64,000 nt of DNA from Brienomyrus brachyistius (GCF_023856365.1 NC_064537.1:8072324-8136323), one strand, 5' to 3'; shown: positions 46,216 to 59,900, counted from the stretch's first letter. Program-made: numbers and translations. The notes: generated by a model not told the origin, from the sequence alone.

Positions 46216-46590
46216 TGTCCTTGACCGAGTCATGCAAGGCAAAGAGAGAAAGTGTGAAAGGATTTATTTCTTAATCAAAATGAGGAGGGCAGCAACGAAA
46301 GTGAGAGGATCTATTTTTTTTGTGTCTCGAAAAAAACGATTACAAGTCTGCCGGAGCTCAGCACTGGATGAGGCAGAAGGCCGAGTGATAAAAGGCACTT
46401 CGACATTCGGCTGTGAAAAGTGAAATATGAATTGCAAATGTCCTCGTGCCCCTCAGAGCAGTAAAGAGCAGATCGGCTTGTCCGCCACTCTTTACCTCGT
46501 TCAGCGGCAGAATCAGAGGACTGATAGCAGGAAGATGAGGCGTCAGCTCTGAGGGATTCTGGAGATGCGTAACCTTTAAGGCAACCTAGA

Positions 46591-46655
46591 CCCTAACCCT
46601 AACCCTAACAGTGGGGCTATGCCTATGGCCAGGGTTCGATTTAATATTAGGGTTA
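46591..46655. repeat. Short interstitial telomere-like repeats
   Basis: Three CCCTAA units at 46591-46608, with an inverse TTAGGGTTA at 46647-46655. It is too short to prove a telomeric origin. Confidence 0.6.
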
Positions 46656-48038
46656 CAGATCTGATTTCCTTTTTAATTAGCATAATGGCTAGTTCTGAAA
46701 GAAACCCTCCGACATGCAAACTCCTCACACACCACAGACTCAGAATGTGAGCTGCATCGTTATTCAGCCCCTGTGCCACCCTTAAAGCTAAATATCTTCT
46801 CTTGTATACATAAAGGGAAAGTTCTAAGATATGACGAACAATCTCATGGGACTGTTTAATGTAAAGAAATGACAAAATGGGGAATGTTCTTGTGTATTTA
46901 TTTAAAAAAAAAAACATTATGATAATATTAACCGATATATAAGAATAAGTTATGGATTTGTTTTTCAGATTGTTTAGTTTGATAAAGTTTGAAGGAAAAA
47001 CAAACAAGAATAGGAAAAGAAAGCAAAATCTGCGTGAGCCAAATTAATTAGTAGTCAACTACAAAATCTGAGTTAATTTGGCAAAAAGATGTAGAGAGCA
47101 TGAAGTATAGCGACGGCTGTTTGCAGCTCAGTCCAGGTGTCACATCTGTGCGTTTACAGGAAAGACAGTGAAAACAATTCAACTTTAATTAAGTCTTTTC
47201 CTGTTCCCAACATAAAATGATGTGTTTTGTTGACTCCTGGCTGGCTGGTGGGAAGGGAGACGCCTTCTCAGCCCCCACAGCTGATGCCTTTGAGATCCTG
47301 CGTGCTGAACAGCATGGGGGCCTTCGTCCTGTTAGCGGGCTGTTCTTTTTCCTCAGGTCTGGGCACATGATGTGGGATTTTTAACTCACAGCAGGATGCC
47401 ACCCAAAGAGAAACACGGCACACTGAAGGCCCCTATGACTCAATGTGCCCCCCGCCCCCCCCAGACGATATTTACGCTGCATCTGTGTCGTCACATCCAG
47501 CTTCAGGGAAAATAAACTGCCAACAAATATTATGGGGATTTGTGATTGGCCAGCAGATATGTAAATGGTAACTATGGAAACATAAAGGACGAATTAGATA
47601 AGTATGTGACAGATAAGTATGTGATGAGATTTGGGACTTGTCAGTTTTGATTGTATAACATTGGTGATGACATGTATTGTTTTTACTTGATGTTCTGCAA
47701 ATATTTTTTCTCTCTAATTGCTGTGATTAATTTTACTGTAATTATTGTTTTCTATGTATACATATGGTGAAACTAGACTTTTGAAATGGTGATATTGTGA
47801 TGCTCTCCATTAAATTAATTAATCAGGCAACACTACACATACATAAAGCATAAACTTCCATTTACACTTGACCTATAAGAAATTCAAATATGGATATAAG
47901 TTACTTTGTTTTGTTATTTGATGCCTCCCTCCTGACTGCCAATCAACTCCTCGATTCCAGCTCCTGTCTTCATTTTGTTAGGCTGAGAAACAAGAGGGCG
48001 GAGCCTGTGGAGTAAAGGGGCCAATACAAATGCACATA

Positions 48039-48350
48039 CACTATATAGACAAAAGTATTTGGCACCTGGCCATTACACCTGCAGGATCCAGTTCTAAATC
48101 CATTCCATTCTAAATCTAAAGTCATCACAATGGATTTGGTCGCCCCTTTGCAGCTATAAGAGCTGCCACTCTTCTGGGAAGCATGTTGGAAGCATAGAAT
48201 TGTCCAAAATGTCTTGATATGCATATGGAAATTCCTTAGTTCCTTGGGGGGACCAACTCCGTATTGATGCCTGTGGTGTTAGAAAGGAATGTCATAAAAG
48301 TTCCTGCAGGTGTAATACCCAGGTGTCCTAATATTTTTGTCCATATAGTG
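48039..48350. mobile_element. Internally deleted Tc1/mariner-like element
   Basis: Terminal inverted repeats CACTATATAGACAAAAGTAT and (reverse complement) CACTATATGGACAAAAATAT are flanked by TA on both sides, the Tc1/mariner target. The interior keeps TTTGCAGCTATAAGAGCTGC and CCACTCTTCTGGGAAGCATG phrases of the longer fish element. At 312 bp it has lost all transposase coding. Confidence 0.8.
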
Positions 48351-49960
48351 TATGTGTCCAGCTGGTGCCTCCTTTTGGAAGTTTGGAGGTTCAACTGTTA
48401 ATTCCATCCCAAATGAAAGGTGTATGAAAGTCCTGAAAAGTCCTTTGAAGTGTTCAGGTTTTCTGGTGCCTGTGCAAATAATCTAATAAAAGTCCATTCT
48501 TTGTCAATGCAATCATGACGACAGGTTATATAATCTATGTGTCACGTCCTGCCCGCCACGTCTACCTGAGCCTTCTGTCTACTCCTCGTTGTGGCCTTAA
48601 TAAGCCACCTGTTATTCATTTGTCTTGTCTCTTGTTCCTATCCCTGGTGTTAATCACTCCCAGCTGCCTCTCGTTAACTCCCTCATTAGTCCAGTATATA
48701 AGTGCTTCCCAGTCCCGTGTTGCCCAGTCCAGTCATTGATATCATACCTTCCTGTTGCCTGTGCCCTCTCTAATTTCCAGTCCTCCCATTTTGATTCCTC
48801 AAGGCCCAGTTAATTTCCATACCCTGTTCCTTTAAATTCAAATATACCCCTTCTGTTTTGATACAACGCCAGTCCTTCGTCCCTCAAGGCACGACAATAT
48901 GTGCATTAAAGGTATTTAAATACCTTTGTGATCTGCCACCTTACTTTGCATCACCGTAACCAAGTCATGTACCTTGTAAAAAAACGAGTGTGGTTACGTT
49001 TTGAAGGGCACTCTAAAAACCGCGAACCAGCTCTGTTAGATGTAGCGTGTGACGGTCTTCTGCGCCTAGATCAATACGGTGCAGCACTTTGTTCCAGAAC
49101 CCCGCACAGAAGCAAGATGGGCAGTCCGACATTAAAAGCCTAGGATTTCTCCAAACCTGGAAACAATGGATTTCTTTATTTCTATATTTGGCTCCCCTGT
49201 GTGTGTCTCTCTCTCTCTCTCCGTTCATGCTCTCGTTTCTCACCATCCCTCCATCTCTTGCCCTTCTTTCATCCCCAATCCAGTCCTTTTCTCTCTCTAA
49301 TTCAATGTTTCATTTCTTGCTTGTTGCTGTTTTGCAGGTCTGGCTATGTGCGATTATGATTTCCGTTAGTTACCTGTTAATCTGCTTTCATGCTCCCCGT
49401 TTCTTTGGCTTCACCTTCGACAGCTGCACTTGTGAGTCATGGAGGCTCTTGTGCATGAGCATGTGTGCGTAGAGGCGCTTGTACGTGTGTGGCGGTATTT
49501 GTGTTCCATGACGTGTGGCTGTCGTATTTTTCTGGTTTGCATCACCTCACCACAAACACATCTTTACATTTCATCCGACAGCTCTGTTATCATCGGCCAA
49601 CACTTGCATCTAAATCTATACTCTTAAATAACCAACCCCCATGCCCCCCTCAAACTTCTAAAAATACTACGACTGCATTTTTATTTCTGTTGTTTTGATG
49701 CCTTAGAAATGAAAACGCGGAGCAGATGTCTTTGCTCAGCTTGGGACTTCAATTGGGTTGAAGTGGGAGTGACTCAGTATTCATGAGTCCCGTCGGTAGC
49801 AGAAACGCTGATGTCTGCCACCTGAGGCTCGGTCTGAATGGCACAGACCGTGACTCGCACCCAGTCAGAAAGTTTTGTTTAATTTTGTTTCCATTTTTGA
49901 GCTGTAGTCTGCCTTCTGGAGTAAGACTCCACTTCGGTCTGCAGTGAGCTGAAGGAAACA

Positions 49961-50776
49961 GTGTGTGTCTGAAAGCTCATTCCTACATAGTATGTACTGA
50001 ATTTTGTCAGATGCCTACTACTCAATTGTCAATATAGCAAACCACCTAGCCCCAGTGGCCTAATGGATAAGGCACTGGCCTCCTAAGTCAGGGACTGTGG
50101 GTTCGAGTCTCATCTGGGGTGGACATTTAGGGAGCAACCTGTGGCTCTATGGTCTCTGTGGATGTGCTCAGATGGCTGCTGGTTTGAGTCCAACCTTGGT
50201 GCATTTTGCTGGTCCTTAACACCCAGCTCTGTGTCTGCCTTTTATAGCCAGCATGGTCTCACCTACAGAGAGTAAGTTTGGGGAGGCATAAAAAAGAATT
50301 TCAATCAAAGTATAATTATAGTTATATTTAATAATTATAAATAGTATGTATGCACTTGGAAACGCTGCAGTCACTCTCTTGCATACTACTTGACCCCATG
50401 TTTACAGATGACATAGCTTGACCCCAGCAAAAAACCTGAAAACTATCAATTGACAAAAATACATATTGGAGTCGACTTGTGTGACTGATCATTGTTTACT
50501 ATTTAAATTTGTAGAGAGGCCGCACTTTCTCTACCATCTTGACAGAAATTTCTGAGCGAGGCATGTTCCTTGTCCCTGGTTGCAGCTCCAGTGGGCTTGT
50601 GGGATAGCGTGATGTTTATTGGTTGCTCACATTGGAGTTTTGCGGAATGTAGTATGTCATCCGGGTTCCATTCACCTACTGCCTCATCCATACTGAGGAT
50701 TCAGACATACTGCATATTTCACGTACTACATTTCGCCTGCTACACAGCAAACGAGTATGCAATTTCAGACACGCCC
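49961..50776. mobile_element. Possible hAT-like MITE spanning the tRNA gene
   Basis: The right end reads (reverse complement) GGGCGTGTCTGAAATTGCAT; the left end reads GTGTGTGTCTGAAAGCTCAT with CATAGTATGTACTG inward. The interior repeats ATACTGCATA and AGTATGTCATCCGGG phrases typical of a common fish MITE. The left end is diverged and no target duplication was found. Confidence 0.45.
50049..50121 (+). tRNA. tRNA-Arg (anticodon CCT)
   Basis: A 73-base cloverleaf without intron decodes AGG. The acceptor GCCCCAG pairs with CTGGGGT (G1-U72 wobble), the D-arm is GGCCTAATGGATAAGGC, the anticodon arm CTGGC-CTCCTAA-GTCAG, and the T-arm GTGGG-TTCGAGT-CTCAT. The discriminator is G. Anticodon and T stems each carry one G-U pair where mammalian tRNA-Arg-CCT has G-C, still compatible with function. 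Internal A and B boxes are intact. A downstream T4 terminator is not obvious in the next 30 bases, so a pseudogene is possible. Confidence 0.85.
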
Positions 50777-51937
50777 TAAGTGAGGGAGAAACATTTGTTG
50801 GGTGGAAACAGATGGGAAAAGTGAATGCAATCTGTGAAAGGAATTAAACAGGAGACTCAGAAGCATCTGTGAAGATGGCAGAATAAGAAGCCAACTGCTG
50901 ACCTGTGGGTTAGTGGCTCCAGTGGCAGGAGGAACCCTTGGGCCGGGGAGAGGGAACAATGCATCATTTTCATAAAATTAATGGAAACAAACAATGATTA
51001 TTTATGAGTTCTGGACAGGTAACAGCATGGTGCATTGAAGGTCATCTCTGAGAAGTAAACATAGCAGGAGATTTGATACGAGCAAGGGAACGCCAGCGTA
51101 CTTTATGGGACGCTGCACGGTAACAAGGTTAGCTTGGATGTTAGCATCGGGACAACCAGCTGTGCCCCAAGAGAAAATGGCTGGAAATCAACAACCTTTG
51201 ACCTCTCTGTGCAGCTACAAGTTTCTGGCTCAGGTGAATAACCAAAGTGTCGCTGTCATGCTTCAAAAAGAGACTTTGTCTCTTCCTTTCCGGAGACCTG
51301 GACATTCATTGTTCAACACCATGCACACTTCGCAAACTTTACGGTGGTGAGTATTGTTGATATTGTGCATGATATACAGGAACCAATACTGGGCACTGGG
51401 TCTTTGTGCACAAACCATGATACCAGAGATACGCAAGACAATAGATGCAACATGAAGTGCGAAATACAAAACAGGTTTGCAAGACTGTGCTTACGGGCCT
51501 TGGGGGGGTTTGGATAAAAGTGGTCGCCACATAAATAAATAAACGACGTCTTCTTTGGGGAGGGACAATCTAAATGAGGAATGGGGGAGGTGAGGAGGTA
51601 GAGAGAAAAAGAGCAGAAGGAAATTAAAAGGGAAGAGAAAGTGAAAGGAAAGGGGGGGTACTGGTGGCTCTGCTGAGTGGGGAGTGCCTTAAGCAGCTGA
51701 GGAGGGCGAAATAAGACCGGACTGAAGTACCAGGTCATGCCCACATGGGAGATATAGGTGAAAAATTGACAAAACGTTAAATTCTTATGCAAATCAGCAT
51801 CCTGCACCATAAAAATGTTATTAAAACCAGGCACTGGCCCGTTTTCACATACAGTACATAAAATGACCGTGTTTTACATATATACTGTATATCTGGCAGC
51901 TTACATTTACAGAGGTCAACGAAAAAATTAGGTCTAT

Positions 51938-52058
51938 GAGCCAATCCCGGGGTAGTGCGGAGACTCACGGGCACATCTGAGCCAATCACAATGAGCGCAG
52001 AGACTCAGGGGTATGTCTGAGCCAATCACAACGAGCGTGGAGACTCACTGGTCCCTCT
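51938..52058. repeat. Three about 40-bp units each with a CCAAT box
   Basis: GAGCCAATC begins units at 51938, 51979 and 52019, each followed by GAGCG/GTGCG and GAGACTCA phrases. The result is three CCAAT motifs in register about 40 bases apart. Confidence 0.7.
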
Positions 52059-54171
52059 GCAGGTCCTATATGGCTCAGAGCCAGCTCTGTGACAGGAGAC
52101 ATTTTTTTGACCTTCCAGCGAATGGATGCATAATCAGTTTTAAGCTGGGACAAAACTACAATGTGCTGTGTACTATTATAGGCAGTCCTATGTACACAAG
52201 TATGACTGAAGAAACGGATTAAGGCCGGCTATGTGTAGCAGCCCACTGAGGAACACTAACACGCCAATACACTGAAGGTTGTGAGGGAGGGGAGGGTTCC
52301 CAGGTCAAAGGGGGACCGAGATGTTGTCCTGGAGGGAGGTTAGCGCTGCTGGGATCTGGGTCACAGATGAAGCCAGGTTCTCGCAGGTTGGGGATGGTCC
52401 TCAGCGGAGAGGACTGCGGATCACAGCAGATGTGATGAGGAGGGATCCTCACACTCGACTGATCCTATGGAACTATTGCAGCAGATAGTCATCCCAGAGC
52501 AAAGCGTTCTCCGGGCGATGCCGGGTCACTCTCTGCGGCGCTGACCAGACCAGTCTCGGAGCTGAGGGGGACCCGGCGTAGAGAAATAGCCCTCATGCAG
52601 CCTGGTGCGAGCTCATGTTGCAATATAGGCCATCCACCCCCGCACATCCAGGGGGGGATTTGGGGGACCCAGGGCTCACGTCAGCATGGACACTCAGGTT
52701 TTGCCGATTTAACGAGCCGTTCCATTTTTCTCGAGGTCTAAACATGTTCTGGGGCCTCAAGCTACAGCCTTGGACATGAATCTGCGCCCTGGAAGCATCT
52801 AAAACAATAACTCCACACATAACACTGTTACGTCACCTCAAGCTTCTGATATGCCACCAAAGCAATGACTCGTGCATTTGGAGTTCAAGCTCTCCAGGCA
52901 GCTGAAATGGTCTCATTTGCTGGTTCAGTGTTTTTACATGCTGTTTGGTGCCTTTTGCAGTATTTCCCTCTGGGGACCCATAAAGTCTACAATACCATGT
53001 ACCAAGCTGTAGTATTTTACATAGCATGTGAAATACTGCATTTGCTTTTAATACTGAAGTACAGCAGCCCTGATTACTTATACTGACTTGTAAGTAATTT
53101 TAAGAAACACATCTGAGAAGTAAATACCTGTAAAATTTCTCCAAATCGCCCATATTCTGTGAGTGTGTCTCCCTTGCAATTGGTTGGCATGCAGTACGGC
53201 ATTTAGCCAGGCCTCTGCTTTATGACTTCTGCTCTGTAATCGATAAATAGTTATGGGAGATGGATGGACTTATACATTTTGTCACAGTCAGACTGAAAAT
53301 GCTTTCTTGCTTTTTCTCACGCGTTTCCTTAGAATCACATGCAAACTGAGGGTCCTTGTTCGGATGTAAAAGGTCAATTTTTCCCAAGTATTAGATCAGC
53401 ATTCATGTATTTCATAGCTGCTGAGAAATTGCAGGTAGAATTTTATTTTGCCGACACGGGTGTTTACATTCGCTGGGCCAAAGTGGCTATGCACAGACTT
53501 ATATTCACGCACTCAGAGAACGTGAAACTGCAGAAATATCTGATGATATTCAGGAGCAACGTCAGGGCTGCTATGAGGGCCAGTGCTGTTCGTTTGCTCT
53601 CCGCTATCTGTGGTCCTCATCAGCTCATCACTCTCCTCTCGTTTATCTCAGAGGACGCACCCTCCACACCTGGACATTGCTGTGCATCTGTCCACAGAGA
53701 TTCCTGATCCCATAGAAGTCAACGGCGGGGGTGGGGGGGCAGTTTAAGAGATCCGTGTCAAGAACTGAAGAAGACTTAGCTGGCACAGGAGAGCTGGATC
53801 GTTTAAGAGACTGAAGAGGAACGTCAATTCCAGCAGAAGAAGATAGGTGAATGTAAGTGGGAGTGAAAAGTTAGGGAAGAACTCTAATAGAAGTTGAGGG
53901 GGCTGCCTGAACTTTGCTGCACCTGGAGGGAGGAGGATAACATTAAGTGATGCCGTAGATGCATCAGGAAGAGGAAAGGAGCAGCCAAACACTCTCAGTC
54001 TCCTAGATGATTCCTTTCATGTCTCTCTCCAGAAAGACTCCCTTCCCTCTATGAATTCAAATTCAGTTCGACCAATCAGTTTCTGCGAGAGTGTCCTGCT
54101 GACTTTTCAGTTCACTTTGATTGGCCCAAGACATCATCAAAACGAAGGAGTGGAACCTTGGTACTCTACCT

Positions 54172-54298
54172 TAACCCGGTCCTCGGGGGACCCCCCCCAG
54201 ACAGCCCACACTTTTCTCCATCCCAGCTCCCTGCCAAACAGTCCAGGAAAAACGTGGACTGTCTGACGGTCCCCGAGGACCGGGCTTGAGAAACACCA
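54172..54298. mobile_element. hAT-type MITE, family B copy 2
   Basis: Inverted arms CCCGGTCCTCGGGGGACC (left) and GGTCCCCGAGGACCGGGC (right) end in GAGAAACACCA. CTCTACCT occurs on both sides (54164-54171 and 54299-54306), an intact 8-bp target duplication. About ten bases of the left terminus are lost. Confidence 0.82.
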
Positions 54299-55903
54299 CT
54301 CTACCTCATTTAATGCAAGTAGTAGCCTGGGGATTTCCGAAGAAATCTGCCAACCGATGGAAAAGGTTAGATGTCTCCCTCAGAGCAGATACCCCTCGGG
54401 GAGGTCATGCATACAGCACGGGATCTTAAATTTTATATCAGTGATCTCAGATTAATCACCTATGACTTATCATGATTTATTATTGATCAAACTCACTTTG
54501 TGATTGGTCGGTGATTAACTATGATTGTCTATTATTCATGATGATCTGACTACTCTGTGAAACACTATTATTCATCACGAGCAGGCTGTAGATCATTCTC
54601 TGCTTCTGGGGTCCAGATCAGACTTCCTGTCTTGCGAGCAGACAGGAAGCCCATATTCATTAGCAGGCTTACGCATTACACACTTGCCATTCCTCGCTCT
54701 CCTTCAATCGGCCGCGTGAAAGGAAAGGAGGTCCTGACAGCCGTTCCGAGCATCTAATCAACACGACCTTGCAACAGCAGCAGTTTCGCTAATTATTCCA
54801 TTTAATTAGGTCTACGAGCAGCCATGTGCTCAGCAGAATAGCTCCACCTCTCTGGGACTCCTCCGTTCATGTGTGCCAATGTGCTATTTGCCCTCCTGTC
54901 TGTCAGCGCCTCTCCTGCTCGCCTGGTCAATATGGCCGATGCTTTTCCAGGCCTGTGAGCTGAAGTGACCTCCCTACCGCTCTTTCACGCTCCGCTGGGT
55001 GCCCTGTGTGGCACGGGGCTCTTAACTAATTCCCTCCGAGTAGAATGGATGAATGTTTTTCTCCCTCGCTGAGCACCTTCTCATTCACAATATCCTGTCC
55101 CACCACCCCGCTCCTCCCCCAGTGACCAGCACGTGTCTGCAATCCAATGTCCTTCATACCGCGGGCCAAACGAAACCCACCTAGAGTTGGCACTCCTGCA
55201 TCGAGCAACGTTTGAGTATCATACAAGTGCACATCTATACCGTAAAATACGGCCTTGCCTAACCGCTCAAGTGAGCCTAGTGCCAATGAGTTCAGTCCAC
55301 AGTCCTGCAGATTAGATGGCAGATTCACGGGCCGTAAGGGTCTGAGGTGGACTGTGACTGAGTTGCGTCCCTTCACTTGGTGGAAAACGGACTTGATGTG
55401 CTCCCATTTCTCCCAGTGTCTCCAGTAGCGCCGGTGCCCACAGATCCATTTTGCATCATACATTTCTGTGCTGCTCAGAATCCATGAAACTGATCCCATG
55501 TCCTACATGTACAAGTGCATATGCAGAATTAAACAATCGAGATTAACATAACTGACCCTCTTTCTGAAAATTAGTGTGCAAGCTCCTCATTGGCTCCCTG
55601 CCAGCTACTAGCAGCTTGTGAGCCTCGCATTCGCAACCACTGCACTGGGAAGAGGACGAGGGTCACACACTGCCTCCCGCTTTCTCGGCCTTTCCGGAAT
55701 GTTCCTGGCCAGAACTCGAACCACGGGCCGGAAGGGGAATCTGATCTCATCAGGACTCAGCAGCAGTCCCAGTGCCTGATGAACTGACTGATGCCGCAAA
55801 ATTCACCTTCGTCTCTTTCTATACTACTTTTCCCTTCCGTTTGAAGATTCACATTTCTGCTGTACATCTGTGATAGAGGGATTTGCAGAGAGAAAGGTTT
55901 AAA

Positions 55904-55921
55904 CCCCCCCCCCCCCCCCCC
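55904..55921. repeat. C18 homopolymer
   Basis: Eighteen consecutive C between an A-rich and a GC-rich segment. Confidence 0.95.
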
Positions 55922-56760
55922 GCTGGGTCAGCAGCACCTCAGAAGCTTCCCACTGCAGTCGGCTGTCACCTGCTTCACCTGCAAATGTCACGTTTTGTCA
56001 CGCAAAGGTCGACCGTCACATTCACTGGGCGGGTGGGCGGCACCGGAGTCAGCCGCAGGACATGCGGCTGTGCAGGACTTCAGCGGAGCGGGCGTCAGAT
56101 GATGTGACGAGGTCCTCACATTCCCCCAGAGTGCGGCCCCAGTCCAGCCGACTGCCGGCTCAGCCCAACGCAGGGTGGAGCTTTGCTCATGAACCCCGTG
56201 GAGATGCTGGAGGAGATGAGACCGGCTTCTCGGCGCCTAGTGATCATCCTCACCCCGCCTGATTTTCCGGATTCTCTCCTCAATGCTGCTCTCCCTCTAT
56301 AAATACCCAAAATATCTTCATGTGTATCTCTAACATTATCCTTTTCAAATCTCTGCTGATAATGACTATCCTGTACGTCTTTTTTTTATTTATTTATTTT
56401 TAAATATTGCTTAAAAATGGTTTATAACTTCTGTTGAGGTACAACTGAGAAGTGATGGGAAAGAAAACTGATTGCTGAAAAGGATGAGTTGATGGGGGGG
56501 GGGGCTGATTTATCACACTGAGGATGAATAGTCAAAAGCAGAAAAGCGATAAAGAAAGCAAAGCTAGAGGCGCCAATACAAGCACAACCAGGGACGATCA
56601 GACGCAAGGCAGGCAAACGGTGTGCTGCAGTTAAGCTGCGGGGAATGAGCCAGCCAACCTCCAAATGACTCCAACGCCCCTGCTAACTACTGACAGCCAC
56701 ATTCCACAGTCATATAAATGACAGTAAAACTTATACCTGCAGTAAATCACTCCATATTAT

Positions 56761-56906
56761 CAGTGGTGGATCCAGAAAGTAAAAATCCAGACCAAGATTT
56801 CGTTTCAACCAAGCCCTGGAGCATGAAGAGTCACAGTCACAGAGTACGATGCTGGTTGGTTGAAACTAAATCTTGGTCTGGATTTTTACTTCCTGGCCCC
56901 GCACTG
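56761..56906. mobile_element. Fold-back MITE, family A copy 2
   Basis: The left arm has CCAGAAAGTAAAAATCCAGA and CCAAGATTTCGTTTCAACC; the right arm is its inverse with a few differences. Ends are CAGTG and CACTG. The core AGTAAAAATCCA is shared with the mrtfa intronic copy at 3829-3973. Confidence 0.82.
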
Positions 56907-59900
56907 TCCACCTCTCCTTATTAGTGAAATTTAAACTCTCCTTAAATAGATTTTAACATGACCAAAACAAATACGCAATCACATAAAATACACATGGAAA
57001 TAAATGAAAATCTAAAAATACAATGTAACCAGTAAAAATCGTAATCAAACAGCAGCTCTCAAGGTCTTTGATCTGTGCCGCTACCCTGAATATTGTCCAC
57101 TGCTTGTCTTTTGTACAACCCTAACTCACATTAAAAGCTACTGCTAGTCTGTCTCAGCTGTATTCATCTCCTGATTCAGTCATGTTCCCTCCCCCCACTG
57201 GAAACAGTCCACAGAAAACTGCTTCAGGAGCTAGCTGGAGTTCACCGGGCCCCCTTCCAGAACAATACCCGCGCTGCTTTCGTTCACGTGCCCCTCCCAG
57301 TTTTCCCAGGGGGCACTTTTTGCGCTTCATTTTTCCCGTACATGTACATTTGGGACACTCAGGAAGGGCCGCGGTTAGCGATGCGATTTGGGGCAGGCGG
57401 CCCACACACGCACTCACAGAGATGTGTATTATCTTCTGCCCAGTCTGAATCGCAAACGCATTTCTCTGTGATTGTCACACACCCCAGTGGAGAGAATTAG
57501 CCGCCTCTCCCAATTACTGCCCCCTAAAGTAGCAGAGAGCCAATTAACAGCTAAACCACAGGTAGAGTCTCTCAGGCTTCCACACATGCCAGCCTTCCTC
57601 CTCGCATCAGGACTGAAATCACTTCTAACTGAATTAAAGAGCAAGTTTCCAAAACTCACCTAATCCATTTTTGCTGCGTTTGAGATGAGACCGCCAATAA
57701 CCTAAAGTTAGGCTTCCTCGTCATATGTTGCAGTGTTGGGAACCAAAACTCATTCTGTTTTAATGTCATCCAAGGAGGAAGTTTTGTTAAATTTAACAGT
57801 TAACAATAAACTCCACTGAAATTTTCTCAAAACCATATCCCGTGGACTGAGTTTTGGAAATTTGCCCTTCGATTGCTCTGAAATGCACAGAATGGTGTGG
57901 AGAAGGTGGACCACTACCTAATATCATACATTACTTCTGCCATGCCCATGATTATGGGGCTGTGGAGTGTCCTCAATGCGTGTTTTCACACATGTAACAA
58001 TCTCCTTTCCTCTTGCCTGGCTTTGTGAGACCTCACCTCACACCCCAACGTTACTCTCCTCCCAGGTGGGGTTCTCACGCCGCACGTTCCACAAACAAAC
58101 CGCCGACTTTTCACATGCCCCCTCCAATCAGTCGTCATCTTGGAGATATAATACTACACATTCTAGTTCTCTTATGTCTGGCGGTTAATTAAGCAGCTGG
58201 ACTGAGAAGGACTGATGTTTTACTGCTGGGGGGGGGGGATGGTAGCTCGCTGGCAGGAGGGTTAAAATGTGCAGAGAAGGAGGGAGGGCTGAACATGGCA
58301 GACAGAGGCGGGGGGCAGTACGAGTAGCCCACACAGAGAAAAATAGGACGAGAGACCAGGGCTTATATAAGCTAACACTCCTTTCAACAATGGATAAGTA
58401 AAGTCAGGTGATGGGGGAGAAGATGGGTGGGGGCCTAAATGGGGCATAAAAACATAATAAGGAAAAAGAAGAAAAAGGAAGTCGGTGTGAAATTCTGGGG
58501 GCGTTTGCCGTGAAACAGAAACGGCACTGTGATTCCCGGCTTAGCGTTGCGCGATGGATATTTAATGAGATTTACGACATCGTAATTTTTTTAACACAAA
58601 TGATTTTTATTACTCTGCCAAAAAAAATGACACAAAGAAATGAACGGTGACTATCCAGAGAATAGTGATGTACGTCATATTTAATACGCTGCTTCTGTTC
58701 CTCGCCCAGGTGTGGTTGTTAATTTATAAACTGTCATTAACTCTGTTATTTTAAGTAGGACCAGAGGACAGCTAGCATTTTCATCAAATATTTCAACAAT
58801 ACTTAAGGGTTTTAGGTCACTGCTCTTCTCAGTGGTACCACAGCAAACATCTAAAATGATGTAATATGATGCCACTGAAGAAAAGTGTCATGCGCATTTT
58901 TTAAATAAAATGAGGCACAAATGAAATGTTTCTATTCCATTAGTGCATGTCAAGCCGGACATTTAGTTGCAGTCGATTGATGTAAGGCTGGACGCTAGTG
59001 CCATCTTGTGGACAATAATATTATTGCGCTACTTATTTCACGCGCACTCATACAGCATGCGAAGGAAGGCAGGCCTCCCTTCTTTCCCAGCGCCCCCTGT
59101 GTTATGTAGGCCCCACTGCAACTCAGCATCTTTTTCCAGCTACAATCCGCACCTGTTGTTAGATGAGGGCTTTTGCTAAATAGCTTTTCATAGCTCTGGG
59201 TGCACTCACTCCCTGACCAAAGAGGCCATTTTTACCTACAACTCCGTGAGGTGGTTACAGTGTGCTGGTATGGACCTCTGACATGCCATCGACCTTACTC
59301 GCACCTGAAAGCAGAAGGCGGGACGTCGAACATCTCACCAGGCGCCCCCCACCGCATCCGCTGCCTATTTGGGCTGGTCACATGACCTACAGGCACATCC
59401 CACCACCTTGGGCCTTTGCTGCTTGTGCGCCGATGGCCCCTGCCCACCCACTGAGGCCCCCTGGAGGAACACGACCGCAACTGCGGCTCCGCCACAAAAA
59501 GCACTCTCACCAAAAATCCATTTGACGGAGTTTATTTTATCAGGTGGAAGTAGATCATGAAATAATGACAACTTACTGCATTAATCAAACAGTAAAATAC
59601 ACAAAATAGTTTAAAATCCATCCATGGTCTTCTTTTAACGTAGCAACTGGAATCGCAATAAAGAATTAACATTTATATTCATAATTAGTCAAGCAATACA
59701 TATAACTATTATAATATATAACACTGATGATGATCACATTAATAAATGATATTAAAAAACATGTTAAAAATGGCAAGATAATTATGTATTTGTGTCAGTA
59801 CAGTATTCCAGTTTACCAGATGTTGCCTATCAGTCGCGCTGTGACCACCTGCGGTGACGCATTCCTCGCTGTGATTGGCTATCTCCCCCCATCACCACGC

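Larger units (their letters stand above)
43858..48038. other. Intergenic stretch, no gene recognised
   Basis: Apart from the SINE and telomere-like pieces listed, this is AT-rich intergenic DNA. A CCTTTGTCATTTGCATAAT phrase near 44771-44789 resembles adjoining SOX and octamer sites. No splice-bounded exon was recognised. Confidence 0.4.

Noticed and set aside
50140..50210. Second tRNA-like sequence downstream of tRNA-Arg
   Set aside because: Only a B-box-like GGTTTGAGTCC phrase is present; I cannot fold acceptor or anticodon stems.
53339..53707. 122-codon plus-strand frame
   Set aside because: No domain or family resemblance and no supporting neighbouring exon.
55026..55499. 157-codon minus-strand frame
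   Set aside because: No recognisable domain, no splice context and no known repeat protein; length is within chance for 64 kb on six frames.
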